A stretch of DNA of 27,677 nt from Larix sibirica (taxonomy: Eukaryota; Streptophyta; Pinopsida; Pinales; Pinaceae), in NCBI GenBank assembly GCA_004151065.3, contig NWUY0304595067.1, positions 1-27,677 of the forward strand, in the 5' to 3' direction. A program made the position numbers and the translations under genes. Position 1 is the stretch's first letter; each line of letters opens with the position of its first letter. Positions 1 to 10,532 of this stretch are shown here, in pieces. The notes under the pieces were generated by a model. That model saw nothing but the letters and a program-made list of their open reading frames with translations, was not told the origin of the DNA and made no database searches.

Positions 1-1
1 G

Positions 2-428
2 TATACCTTTGGTCAAGCAAGCCTTTTGAACGTGCTCGATAAAGGCACAGACATCTTTCAAGTTACGACTCCATTCCTCATACCTTACTTTACTTTTCAC
101 CCAGCAGAGCTTATAGCAAATTACCTTTTTGCTTTAGGTGAGTGCAAAAGGATTAGAAAAGACATACCTTTTTTTATAAAGGGTCAGGGTCATCTAAAAA
201 GGGAAGGTGTCTGTCAGAATGAAAAAATACTTGCTTTGTTACACAGTGAGGGTCTGAGGTGCTTACTAAAGAAGATAAACAAAGAAGGTCTCTAAAGCCC
301 GATATGCCATATCTAAATATAAAAGGTGGTATGGCTAAATAGCTTATGGGCCCGATATAGAAAGTAGAGGCTTGTATATCCCCATCTTAAACAGGCACCT
401 GTTTTGTCGGGTGGGGTCTAAATCATAG
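2..428 (+). pseudogene. Frameshifted coding remnant, family unknown, cut by left edge
   Basis: The frame from base 2 is open to the window edge and runs 97 codons to a TAA at 293-295. Protein-like sequence then appears to continue in the next frame from about 288 to a TAG at 426-428, interrupted by one TAA at 336-338. The first part is basic and hydrophobic (for example FHPAELIANYLFALGE, then several Lys/Arg), and the second contains KARYAISKYKRWYG and ESRGLYIPILNRHLF. The frame switch with similar residue character on both sides suggests a decayed gene rather than two chance frames. I do not recognise the family; a mitochondrial plasmid polymerase or an intron maturase are guesses only. Any start lies left of the window. 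Confidence 0.35.
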
Positions 429-884
429 AAAAAATAATAAGGTTAGTAAGAATAGTGCAATCCCTTCTAACACTAAAGGTTCGGTGCGAAAGAATCAACT
501 CCTAAAGGACCGAAGGTGGGTTGCCCAATAAGTGGTTCCGGTCGATAAAAAAAAACGCTTCCTCTCCTTCTATTTAGAGCGTGCTTCGCTTCCTTGCTCT
601 CCTATTGTCAAGCAAGCAATAAACCAAATGCGATTTTATTTTATAAGTAAATTTTTTGTTTCCACGGGTTCCAACAGGTATGGATCATTAGGGTCCCGAA
701 CTCAAATTTGGCTTTAGCAGATGTAATTCCATATATAAAAAAAGAAGTCCTATTTCTTCCCATAAAAGAGATAGGGAAGGTATATTTATTCTCCTCAAAG
801 GCTTGCGAGGTTCCAGGATGCATGCTTTGTTGATGCTGCTAGCTTTGGTGCTGGCCTTATCTTCGTTCGTATTGGGTCTATCTC
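429..884. other. Non-coding stretch, nothing recognised
   Basis: No supportable gene. The stretch holds a short A-rich run near 548 and AT-rich sequence. Reading frames on both strands are about 60 codons or shorter and overlap each other. Confidence 0.5.
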
Positions 885-942
885 GCAGCTCCGGCTCTTA
901 TTGCGTTCGCTTGTGTGTAGGCAGCTCCGGCTCTTATTGCGT
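885..942 (+). repeat. Perfect 22-bp direct repeat, 36-bp spacing
   Basis: The 22 bases at 885-906 recur without a change at 921-942 (core GCAGCTCCGGCTCTTATTGC), separated by 14 bases. The offset is 36 bases, a multiple of three, so in the overlapping 65-codon frame it repeats GSSGSYCV. That frame has no family resemblance, and I read this as a recent local duplication rather than a protein repeat. Confidence 0.85.
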
Positions 943-2074
943 GTTCGGGGTGGGTTCGCCAGTGCTTCCTCGTGCTTGTTTGGGTTCAGGTGCTTGTTAG
1001 GTACTAGGGTTAAGGCGTTGACTGATGCTTATTAGGTCCAGTTTGATAAACCCATCTTCCTAGATAAAAACGCGTTCTAAGCGTAATTATTCCCTCCAAG
1101 GAACAGAAATGGGACTGCTTAGTTAGCCACTGAGAATTTATCAAGTGAAACCCTGCCTATTGGGAATAAGATAGAGAGTGCTCATTAACTCTACTGGCTC
1201 CATTTCAGAGCGGGCCCGCCCGGATCTTGCACCTAGATAATGGGACTTGTCACAGGAGAAGAATAAAGATATCTCTCTCTTTATATATGTAATAAAACAA
1301 CCATCAGCTCAGCTACTTATAGCGTGCTTTCCCCTCCTACCGGAAAAAGAATATTTGGATCGGAAGCAAACCTATTCATTATTCTTCTAGGCAGCCGTAT
1401 CAGCCATCCCAGCTAGCTCAAGTAAGTCCAATAATGAAGTGGAGATTCAATCAAAAAGCAAGCAATCTGATGAATCCTCGTAATCCTAACCCCGCTGTCA
1501 ATGGGAGCGAGCAAGCTTATTTGATAACTACTATTGATAAACGTTTTCAAAAAGCATTATTGTTCTATATAAGGTTAATTTACATTTTTGTTCGGGCTCA
1601 GTATCATTAAAGGTTTTAAAGTGTGTTTAAAGAAGCGAAAATGGCAATATAAATTCTTTATCCCAGGATTGTTCTTAAGCTTATCCCTCTCCGCGATCTG
1701 CTTTGCTGCATTCTCTAGCCTTGATGGCTTCCTTTCATGTGTTTATTCGCTCACTAAAGAAATAACTCCATGATACGCCAGCCAGCAGCATCCCGCCCAC
1801 CATTTCTTACTTCCCCCATCCGTGATTCGACCAGCGAGCCCGCCTTCTTTCTTCGACCAGCCTGCAAGTAAGATTAAAGTAATGATCATGAGCCAGCAAT
1901 AACGAAAAGCAAGCAGCAAGCCCGCCGTAAAGTTCATTGTCAAGATATGTGGTTTCTATACTTACCCAACAGAGATGGGCCCCACAGGGGTTCTACTGAC
2001 GAAACAAGGGTTACTATAGCACCTCACATACAGCACCTCACAGAGCAGACTGCCACAATAAGCACTTGGCGTAG
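943..2074. other. Intergenic stretch, nothing recognised
   Basis: I see no gene, RNA or mobile element. Only chance-length frames of about 60 codons occur. Base composition is mixed and CpG is common. Confidence 0.5.
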
Positions 2075-2375
2075 TCGATCATAGCCGATAGACGCACATA
2101 GCCAACAGTCATTGCCGCTAGTCATCGCTTAAAGGTCAGTGCCACTCATAGCCTGTTCTCATTGCTGATAGCCGGGAGTCCTTGCTCATTATAGCTATAA
2201 AGTTATTGATATAAACTCTAGTCATAGCAACAAGAAGCTATAGTCAGTGCCAGTTTCATAGCGCAGCCATAGATCATAGCTGATCATTGTCAGAGGGTCA
2301 TTCCAGGGGGGTTTCGAGTTGATCATTAACCAGGCATTGCCTTTCATACCAGTCATTGTCCGGTCATAGCTGGGC
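2075..2375. repeat. Cryptically simple block of CATAGC and CATTG words
   Basis: About 300 bases are built largely from two words. CATAGC occurs seven times and CATTG(C/T) about five times, usually preceded by GT, GA or CT, with intervening GTCA/GATCA pieces. Spacing is irregular, so this is not a clean tandem array. It looks like repeated slippage and small duplication of one seed sequence. No coding frame fits it. Confidence 0.7.
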
Positions 2376-3115
2376 TGGGATACTCTACTTGGTTACTCGG
2401 TTTAGCCGCTGGGATTGGCTGGGCTGCTCGGTTCGGAACAATGTAAGGAATGAAGATGCGTTACTTACGATCACCTGAGGTTCATCGCCATAACACCATA
2501 TCTTGAAACCTAGGAGAGATAACTCGACGGATAGAGCCCACGGAGATATAGATATAAACCCGATGAGAATAAGAAAAAAAGAAATCATAACTACTTATAA
2601 TAGCTCCAGCAAACTATTAGCTTCAGCGAACTATTCTACTCTACTTGCCAGAAGAGAAGCCCGGGTTGGCCGAAACGGAGACAAAGCGCTTTCTTTATAT
2701 CTCTATTAATGAGACTTACTTATATGCAACTCTTCCGAAATGAGAACATCTGCACATCCTAATTTCACCATTTTGCCTTTGTCAAACCTATTTTTGATGG
2801 ATCAGATGGGGAAACCCTATATCGGGAATCTAAACTGGAGATTATTGTAAATAAACTATATCCTTTCTGAATGTTTCTATCTCTGATAAGCAATATGCCT
2901 TAGCACCCAGGCCCATACTTGGTATGGTGCCTACGTGTTTATATATGATGTCAATAGATACATTGACAAAGTCCCTATATTGAAATCTGATTCTCTTTCT
3001 ATAATTCCAATTTATACATATGATGTTTAATAAAAATGTTTCACTTGTCCATGGGTTTTCATATATGATGGAGCCAGCCCTGCTGGGCCATAGCGGCGCC
3101 CATCTCGCACCTTTC
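2376..3115. other. Intergenic stretch with one short imperfect repeat
   Basis: No gene seen. CAGCAAACTATT at 2607-2618 recurs with one change at 2624-2635. The rest is AT-rich unique sequence. Confidence 0.5.
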
Positions 3116-3143
3116 TTATTGAACCTCCCTTATTGAACCTCCC
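3116..3143 (+). repeat. 14-bp tandem duplication
   Basis: TTATTGAACCTCCC at 3116-3129 is repeated exactly at 3130-3143. This is a simple two-copy tandem and a likely polymorphic site. Confidence 0.9.
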
Positions 3144-3787
3144 TCACTCATCAAGTAACATCATCCTGGGGATCACCTCATCTCTGTGCCACCAAATTGA
3201 ACGCGATTCTGGTCATACATCTTAGTTAATTCAGCCAGTGGGCTTATACAGAAGCAATGTTCATTCAATTCAGTGGGGCTATTTTGGTGAAACTACTACC
3301 AAGGGAGTCAGCTATCTACCGAGGTTTTTGTTTATATGAACTACCAGCTATACTTGAATGAACAAGAAACTGTGATCACTGGTCATTACTGGCTCTTTTT
3401 TGGTTGAGGCTATGTCGGGTGCAGTACTTTATTCCCGTTGCATACCTATTTGAATGGCGGGTTCCACCCAGCCCAAGGTGGCATACCGATCGGTTGATAG
3501 GTTTGGTATCATAGGTATCGCAATAAGGGATTATGACTAGGTGGGGGAACAAAACAAACCATTTTGATAGATGCATGCAACAAAAAAAAAGAATATACAA
3601 CACAGGGTTCCGAAGCCTGGCCGGAACAGTAGCAATAGTGCCCTCCTAAGCATTCATGAAGCAAGATGGAAGTAAAAAATTATAACACCATGCCAATCGC
3701 TTTATTTATGCTTAGTAGGTGCAGCTGTATACCCGGGATGGCATATAACACACAGCCTTAACCCTTGTTGTTTTATAACTACCCGCC
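3144..3787. other. Intergenic stretch, nothing recognised
   Basis: No supportable gene or RNA. A 75-codon minus-strand frame at 3376-3603 has no recognisable motif and is probably chance. Confidence 0.5.
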
Positions 3788-3998
3788 CTTAAGACGACCT
3801 ATTTATATGCTCTATACCACTTACTGAAATGAATCGCGCTTAGTGGGGGACAGCTATTAAAAACCCTTCAATTAGAAGGAATGGATGAACAAAAACTTAC
3901 CCTTATCTATTATTAACTTATGTGTTTATTAACTACTTGTCCACTTATAGACCTAGTTCCCCTATACCACTTGCTTTATAAATGCTGCTTAGTGGGGA
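3788..3998 (+). repeat. Diverged local duplication, offset about 150 bp
   Basis: The segment around 3788-3849 resembles 3944-3998. Both contain CTATACCACTT followed by about 20 diverged bases and then CTTAGTGGGG, and both are preceded by a related AGAC...CCTA stretch. The copies differ by substitutions and small indels, so the duplication is not recent. Confidence 0.6.
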
Positions 3999-4628
3999 GG
4001 ACTCATAGAAAAGAAATCGTTCTCAAAGGCGAAAGCAGATCTAAAGAAAGAGGCGCGAGGGATAGATGCTTGCCTAATTAAGCAACTTACTATCACAGAC
4101 ACCACCCTGAAACTATTTAATAAAACTTGATGTATCAAGGAAAATTGGGTACCCGGTGATGAATGAAGTGTTGTCCCACCAATTATAAATTGAAGTGGGA
4201 AATTGAAGAATGGGAAGGTGGCTTTGTCAAAGCGCGCAGTTGGTAAAGCTTTTTCGGATCCACCGGAACTACCAGCAGGACTTATATCTTCTTTAAGCTG
4301 TAGGGCGGAATGGGAATGGCAATGGGGATTGGTATTGGAATCGGTTCATAAGTCCTTACCTTAGACCTAGAACCGTCACTCTCACTGCCTGCACTCACTG
4401 CCAGCCATTCACCATATCTCGTACGGCACTTAAGTTGATATCATTGCCAATTTGCTGAAAGCAAGCACTTTTGTTAATCATCCCGACCTGTCTGTGGACA
4501 TCGAATGACAGTTCCCGAAAGGAAGAAAGATATTGCAATCCCCATTCTGAATAAGAAATAAATAGCCTATCATTTAGCACTTTCGTAGATAATCCCCCAT
4601 ACTATTTTCCCATAGTGCTAACATAAAA
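3999..4628. other. Intergenic stretch, nothing recognised
   Basis: No gene seen. A short G/A/T-rich run near 4310-4345 (repeated GGAAT/GGTATT words) looks like local slippage. Confidence 0.5.
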
Positions 4629-4994
4629 TTGAAAGGTCAATCGCTGTCGATCAATTCGCTGACGACTTTCGTAGCTTACCTCATCCTTGCTCTCCTTGCT
4701 CCCCCGATTCTAGATGATGGCACGGCAGGCACATCATATTCTCATTCTCCCATACCCTTTGCCCAGTTAGACTGCTCAGGTTTGGTGTGGGAGGGATCGT
4801 CGGAACTGCCTTACTTAGGAAATAAAGCAGCCACAAACTTCCGCAGATCTAGTATAACTGCCTTGTTCTATACTAAACAGCCAGCACTTCCCCAGATATT
4901 GTGGGAACCTATCAAGATTCATTACAGTCACAAACTTCAGCTGAGATCCTGGAACTGCCCGATTATCTCTATCTACCGAAAACACTTCAGATAA
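4629..4994 (+). CDS. 121-codon open frame, unrecognised, probably not a gene
   Basis: This is one of the longer unbroken frames in the window. It begins with an alternative start and has one hydrophobic stretch near residues 13-28 (FVAYLILALLAPPIL). After that the composition is mixed, with no motif I can assign. Frames of this size are expected by chance in 27 kb of mid-GC DNA. There is no neighbouring gene or visible regulatory site. Confidence 0.12.
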   Translation: MKGQSLSINSLTTFVAYLILALLAPPILDDGTAGTSYSHSPIPFAQLDCSGLVWEGSSELPYLGNKAATNFRRSSITALFYTKQPALPQILWEPIKIHYSHKLQLRSWNCPIISIYRKHFR

Positions 4995-5335
4995 ATGGCT
5001 GAAAGTCTATTCGTCGGCCGAGGATTTGTTTTTATACCGCTGAAGTAAGTTAGCTCCTTCGTTTAGCAGTTCCAGCTCTTGGTCTACTGAGAGAATGGAA
5101 TGTTTATGGTACGGGCAGGAAGCTGTAAAAATTATAGGAACAGTGGACTTGGACTTCTAGGAATTTCATCCTTCTTTTTCTGGAAAGCAATTAAATTTGA
5201 AAAAAAGTTTCTTTTCGGCAGGTGTTGTAACTCGGCTAGTCGCGTAAGCGTGACGGGCACAGTGTAAGGCGGTTGATTAAAAAACGATCTCTATCTTGCG
5301 CAAGTGATTCACCGAAGCGAGAGGATAAAGTATAA
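4995..5335. other. Intergenic stretch, nothing recognised
   Basis: No gene, RNA or repeat supported in this stretch. Confidence 0.5.
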
Positions 5336-5665
5336 TCGGAGCAAGCACAAAGAGAGAACAGGCACTCGCAATACTGGAAGCCGAGACGTAAAGTTCAGAT
5401 TCAAGCGGACATGAAGACCATCAGACACCGATTCTGAGGATTCGGGACACAGTCCCAGAGATAGATGGAGTCATCTTGGAACACGACTTGGGATACGTTT
5501 ATTGATGAGCAGCTGCTACACAGGTAGCAGATAGGCGACTATGACGCGCAGGAAGAACACTGCAGGCAGGTCATCGATAGTTGGCGACGGTGTACCTTTT
5601 TTGCACAGCAGATAGTCGAAGTAGACAAGCCTTTATGCTTAGCTGAACAAGTAGGCAACTCTTAA
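5336..5665 (+). pseudogene. Possible decayed coding stretch, family unknown
   Basis: One frame runs about 110 codons from 5336 to a TAA at 5663-5665, with interior stops at 5435-5437, 5462-5464 and 5525-5527. The translated pieces are hydrophilic and protein-like: IQADMKTIRHRF, then WNTTWDTFIDEQLLH, then DAQEEHCRQVIDSWRR. They are richer in Glu, Gln and Asp than typical chance frames here. A neighbouring frame just upstream reads REQALAILEAET. This could be a retroelement gag-like remnant, but no diagnostic motif was seen, so it may be chance. Confidence 0.2.
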
Positions 5666-6653
5666 CACCCGCCGTGGTACATATGCACAAAGTCCCCCTG
5701 GCGATCCGATGCCATGCTTGTTGTGGTTGTCTACATTTGCACCGGTACTGTCCGAGTGGAATCTGCTCCTGTCCATAAGCGTTGAGCCACACCCACCACT
5801 TAAAATAGCAAGACCACTTGAGCGAGCCTACAACAGAACTGACCGAAGAACAAGAGTGAAACTGACCTTACCCAACCAGAGGAGCTAGTTCTACCGGTTG
5901 CCTAACTCTGTGACAACTGATCCCCTACTGAACTTAACTAGGCACAGGAACTATAGCTACCCTGACTCGCGCCTAAGTCTTTAAGCTACGATCTCCTGCG
6001 CTCCTTGCGTCTCACTCCTTCTTTTTGGTCTTCGTTCTCACTCCTTCTTGCTGCTGCTCCTTGGCTTCCCGATCGGAAAGTGTAACTACGAGATAAGCTA
6101 GGACCCAAATTTTGTAAAAAAGGGAATTGAATGAGCAGGAAAGTCTCAGTAGCTCAATGCCTTTCTTCCACTCTAGCTGGGCCATAGGTATTTTGCTTCA
6201 AGCAGAACCAATAAACCAACAGAGAAAGCCACACTTGCACACAACACACTTTCTGTCCGACTTGCATTGCAGTTCGCTAGGTAATAACTTGCTCCTTCGC
6301 ATAAGGTTATTAAGCGTTGGTCTTTGTCTTCAGTCAGCCCTAGCGTATGTTTCGTCCCTGATTTTACTGTTATCCTCTAATGGAAATATAGCCTCCTTAC
6401 TCTTTCCTGTTTCAATATTGTGATCGTAGTAAGGCAGCCTGGTGTAGGGAGCGTCCCGTAACCAGTGCACTTTTACTTGCCTATTAGCCTCAGTTTGAGA
6501 AACATATAAAGCTATTGTTCCTATAGCATCACATTGAGCACAAGACATAGCAACAGCATATATACATTTACAGATATACCGGCCATAACACAATAAGCAC
6601 CTGACATAACACCATATAGAGCAACGCGCATAGCCATGTGCCATGCAGTAACC
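5666..6653. other. Intergenic stretch, nothing recognised
   Basis: No gene supported. CTCACTCCTTCTT occurs at 6011-6023 and again at 6037-6049 in a pyrimidine-rich run. Frames of up to 130 codons on the minus strand (6330-6722) are dominated by repeated CATA/CAT words and show no family signal. Confidence 0.5.
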
Positions 6654-6681
6654 AGTTGTAGCCATACAGTTGTAGCCATAC
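6654..6681 (+). repeat. 14-bp tandem duplication
   Basis: AGTTGTAGCCATAC at 6654-6667 is repeated exactly at 6668-6681 and followed by AG, the start of a third copy. The word AGCCAT(A/G) also occurs nearby around 6630, so the tandem sits in a mildly repetitive patch. Confidence 0.9.
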
Positions 6682-7312
6682 AGACATACCCCCCCCGAGA
6701 TATAAGAACCCGTTCCATTCATACCCGATAGAGAATGATAATGCTTACTGACATTGATTCACAATTATAAAATCATAAGCAACCAACAGTGGCTATACAA
6801 TTAAGTCCACATAAGCCTGGAACTGCCTATATGCAACTACCAGTCCACACGAGATAGATAGCTCCTGGAAAACGCTTACCAAGCCGCATATTAGACGAAG
6901 TTTTTATTTATTTCATGTATTTACGAATTTCCGGTAATTCGCCAAGGATATAAGTGATAAGGTCCGTGTTGTGAATAACCCTTTTACGTGAGTGAAACAC
7001 GAGCCCAGTAAGAAGGCAATAGGCATAATAATTAAAGATATATATCTATATATCTATCTTTGTATACAATATTATTATATTAGGGTACGATCGATTATGA
7101 TAGCCATCAGCGTAATTACATATTTAAAGAATGACCAGAAAATACGGCGTCTGGAGAGAAAGAGGGCGAGGTAGGGCCCCAATCTTGAAGCTAAGCTCGA
7201 AGCCCGCATCCCAAACCCCAGTGAATAAGTATATTCAGTCACCCAAGCCTCTTATTTACCCGCCCTTGCTTCGCTGGTACGGGTTAGTTATCCCTTTTAA
7301 GTACTCCTTATT
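6682..7312. other. Intergenic stretch with a C8 tract
   Basis: A run of eight C occupies 6689-6696. The remainder is AT-rich around 7030-7085 and has no supportable gene. Confidence 0.5.
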
Positions 7313-7441
7313 ATGAACGACGCCTTACCTGCGCCTAAACAGGAGTACCCGCCTCTACGCTATATCTTCGGCATTATCCCCGACAATTATAAAAATAAAT
7401 TAGAAAAGTTAAGCCAACATATTTTGTTAAGGTGCAATTAG
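7313..7441 (+). CDS. Small 42-aa frame with protein-like composition, unrecognised
   Basis: An ATG at 7313 opens 42 codons to a TAG at 7439-7441. The product begins MNDALPAPKQEYPPLRY and continues with IFGIIPDNYKNKLEKL, a balanced composition that looks more like a real protein than most frames here. The same frame has a TAA just upstream at 7298-7300, so it would be either a very small gene or the tail of a decayed one. No family recognised. Confidence 0.18.
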   Translation: MNDALPAPKQEYPPLRYIFGIIPDNYKNKLEKLSQHILLRCN

Positions 7442-8437
7442 CCATTCTATTTTTTTATACCTATATATTTACGGGGCCCTTAAATAAAAAAGAGGGGGGG
7501 ACTTACTAAGTTAATTATTGGGTTACAATAACCCCGCCAACAAAAAAGTAAACTAAAGATACTTACCGGGATGGCCCTAGACCAGTCATACTACTGCGGC
7601 GCCTACTGCTTTCCAATCATAAATCTATTTGCTGCTAGCCATGTAGGCAGGATGGAGTAATAATATATATAGTTTTATATTCCCCGGGAAACACACTCGA
7701 ATTCCTCACTTGTAGATATCAGGTGAGGCATACTTTATCCATCGTGGCTGGATGGGATGGGAAAGAGGGTGGTGGGTAGGCTGAATCTACTGAATTTGGA
7801 GGCTTGGAAACCGGCGGCTATGGCTCAGTTCAAATGGAGATCGCGTAAGGAAATAAAATATTGTTTAAGTTTAGTAAACCGCGATCCCTTCCCTGATCTA
7901 TAGTGGTAGGGGTCCCATGGAAACTAAGCGGGAGGGGCTAATTAGACTAGGAGTTATGGGGTAGGCTCAAAATATCAGGTTAGATAGAGCTAAGGGGTGG
8001 TTCCCACGCCCCAGTAAGTTCGTGAGTGAGGTTATTTAGTAAGGGTGGTCATTCCAAATAGCCCCAAAAACCCAGTCTTGTTTGTTTGGTTGGATGGGAA
8101 CATATCTGCATGAACCTGGCCATAACCTCATCATTTCATATTTTGACTATGGCAAAAAGATATATAATATAAAAAAACTTATCCTTTCTATATTATAAGG
8201 AAGGTGTATTTTCTCAATGATTGCACTATTAAAGTTAACGTCTCCATGCAAGCTCATATATAATTTTGGGTTTATGTCTAGATCTAGAGAAAGAGTTTAT
8301 CCTAGTGATAAGGAAAAAGGTAAAATGTGTTGTATACTTGCTATAGAAAGGACGTCTCCATGGCGATATATATATAAGTAATTTTTATATAGGTCCTGCC
8401 TGCGATGGCAAGGTATGAAGGTTATATTCTCCAGCTA
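7442..8437. other. Intergenic stretch with a G7 tract
   Basis: Seven G lie at 7494-7500 after an A-rich run. The rest shows no gene, RNA or clear repeat. Confidence 0.5.
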
Positions 8438-9565
8438 AGGAGTACCCCTCATTAGCCCTTGATGGGGAGTGAGATAAATTGAAGCTAAGCATTGACATAA
8501 ACACTTAGATGAGTACCAACATCGACTCTTGTATGAGTGCATTTCAACCTGGCATTTCTACCGGACATGGAGTACAAGCCAGCATTGAGTAGCGGGATCA
8601 AGTAGTGGTATCAAGTGGATCGACAGCATAAACTAGCGGCAAATAAGTGGTATAGAGCTAAAAAGTCTAGGTATATCTAAAAATAGGTAGCAGGCATTTA
8701 AAGAAAAACAGGTAGGTATATTCCTTGCAGTGAGTTCAAATTGATGAAGAGTATCGTCAAAGTTCGGCCAGACCAATAGGTAATACGTGGTACCCAAATT
8801 CATAAGGCAATGTAAGTAAAGTGTTAATATCCTAGTGCTGCACCAACTAAGCATTCCTTCCTGGCTTAATAAATGGTTGGGCAAGCAGGACTATATCTCC
8901 TAAGTAGGTCGGTAAGTCTAGTTGAACGGGTTACATGCACTTAAGTAAGTAAAGGGAAGGTAAGCATGGTAAAGATGCGCAAGCAATAGTGGTACTACCT
9001 ACTGTGGTTCCCCCCAAAAAGTACAAATCTTTCCGGCCCATTTATCCCATTGGATACAACTATATTTCCCCATGCTTTCAACAGAAGAGAGAGCCGAGTT
9101 GTTGTCATACGAGCTTATCAATTTAGTCAGGGTAGCACCCGACGACGAGAAAATAGAATCCCCCCACCCCAATAAGTTCTTAGTAATTTTTACTAAATAT
9201 GTTTCAACCAAATGAACATGGAGAACATGGATTCTATATAAACAAGTGGTGTACTTAGGGAATGGTGCTAATTCGGACTTATTGGATGGCAGCTGCATGA
9301 CTAAATATGCTCATATGTAAACCAAGATGTAACCAAGAATGTCTTCTGGAGCAGCAGAATTTGAACTAAGGAAGGGAAATTCTTCATAGCAGCGTAGTTT
9401 ACATATATGCCACCAATGTGAGACTGCCAATGTGGTAAATAAATCCCTAACCTGTTCCACTTGTAATTGCTGTAATTCGTTCACAAAAGGAAAACACAGC
9501 TTAACTGGGCAAATAAAACAGGTCACGTCAACCTGGACCTGCCTGCATGAAACGGAACTTGTGGA
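8438..9565 (-). pseudogene. Stop-poor minus-strand frame, family unknown
   Basis: A single minus-strand frame covers about 376 codons with only seven interior stops (at 9311, 8999, 8918, 8900, 8891, 8633 and 8558). The first 84 codons and the next 99 are each unbroken. The translation is rich in Leu, Ser, Cys and aromatic residues (for example ELQQLQVEQVRDLFTTLA and NLLGWGDSIFSSSGATL). No catalytic or fold motif was recognised. The minus strand is pyrimidine-rich here, which by itself lowers stop frequency, so this may be compositional rather than a decayed gene. Confidence 0.22.
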
Positions 9566-9961
9566 TTAGAGCCCCCCCCTATGAATGAAGGCCTCTGACA
9601 ATATTATTTTATTTTCAAATGGCATCTGCATGACACCTGGCTAGAATATGAAGTAATATATGCGATTCGTATATGGATATGGCTTAGTCCCATTTATTTT
9701 CCTATTGCTGCCCTCCCATTGGAGTATCAATGGCTTAAGACCTCGTACGTGGTTTTAAAATAGAAACTTGCTTAGTACCATCTTGGATCGACTAGCAGGA
9801 AATAGGAATGGCATGGAATAAAGTGCATTGAAACCTGCTGCTGGCACCAACTCTTGGCTCTCCTACTAGCAGTGTTGGTAGGTATTCCCAGCCAGGAGTT
9901 ATTGCCGATTAAGTGTCTTTTTTGCAGGGATATTAAATGGGGTACTACTACACCTATATGA
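9566..9961. other. Intergenic stretch with a C8 tract
   Basis: Eight C lie at 9572-9579. No gene, RNA or other repeat is supported. Confidence 0.5.
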
Positions 9962-10237
9962 CAATTTATTGTTTTGGACCTGCCCTCAATAAAAAGAAAG
10001 GATACCTTGTTGTTTCACTCCGGAAAAGGTAAACATAGATATACGTCTTTGGATATTATTCTTTCCCATTTTTTTGTTTATGCTCCGGATCACTGTATAA
10101 GTAAACCCAATAGGGATTGGATTAGTCCCGTGATAAATTTACTTAAATGCCATTTTCGTAACTAATAAACTCCACTTTATGTTCCCCGGTTATTGGAATT
10201 TTCAGAGATGACCCGTAAACAAATAGAGTTTTACTAA
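9962..10237 (+). pseudogene. Short coding-like remnant, family unknown
   Basis: The frame opens after a TGA at 9959-9961 and runs to paired TAA codons at 10163-10168. It then resumes in the same frame to a TAA at 10235-10237. The translation is protein-like: LPSIKRKDTLLFHSGKGKHR, FVYAPDHCISKPNRDW, then after the stops PLYVPRLLEFSEMTRKQIEF. Same-frame continuation past the stops supports a decayed gene. A viral or plasmid polymerase piece is conceivable but nothing diagnostic is visible. Confidence 0.3.
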
Positions 10238-10532
10238 GACAAAATGTGAAATGAATAGGGGGTGAGGTACGTTTTTAGTAGCTCGTCCGACCCCATAAGG
10301 GCGAGGAACGAACCCACGAAGGCCGTAGGGAGAAGTTTGGTAAATCTGTCCAACAAAACAAAATGAGGAAGGGGGCTTTTCTATATTGAGTTCAGAGGAA
10401 TCATGGCTATCAGACAGAGAGAATTATGATGGATTCAACTGCTAACTAACAACTATATTAATAAAACAACTGGCATATACCACTATTTTAACATTAGATT
10501 CAAATCGACGGAACGGTAGGCCGCCTTAGGGC
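10238..10532. other. Intergenic, nothing recognised
   Basis: No gene, RNA or repeat supported. The words AATCTGTCC and AACAAAACAA near 10343 recur in similar order near 15992, a weak dispersed similarity. Confidence 0.45.

Noticed and set aside
6330-6722. 130-codon minus-strand frame rich in Tyr, Cys and Met
   Set aside because: The composition comes from repeated CATA/CAT words and includes the tandem at 6654-6681. A second minus frame is open over the same bases.
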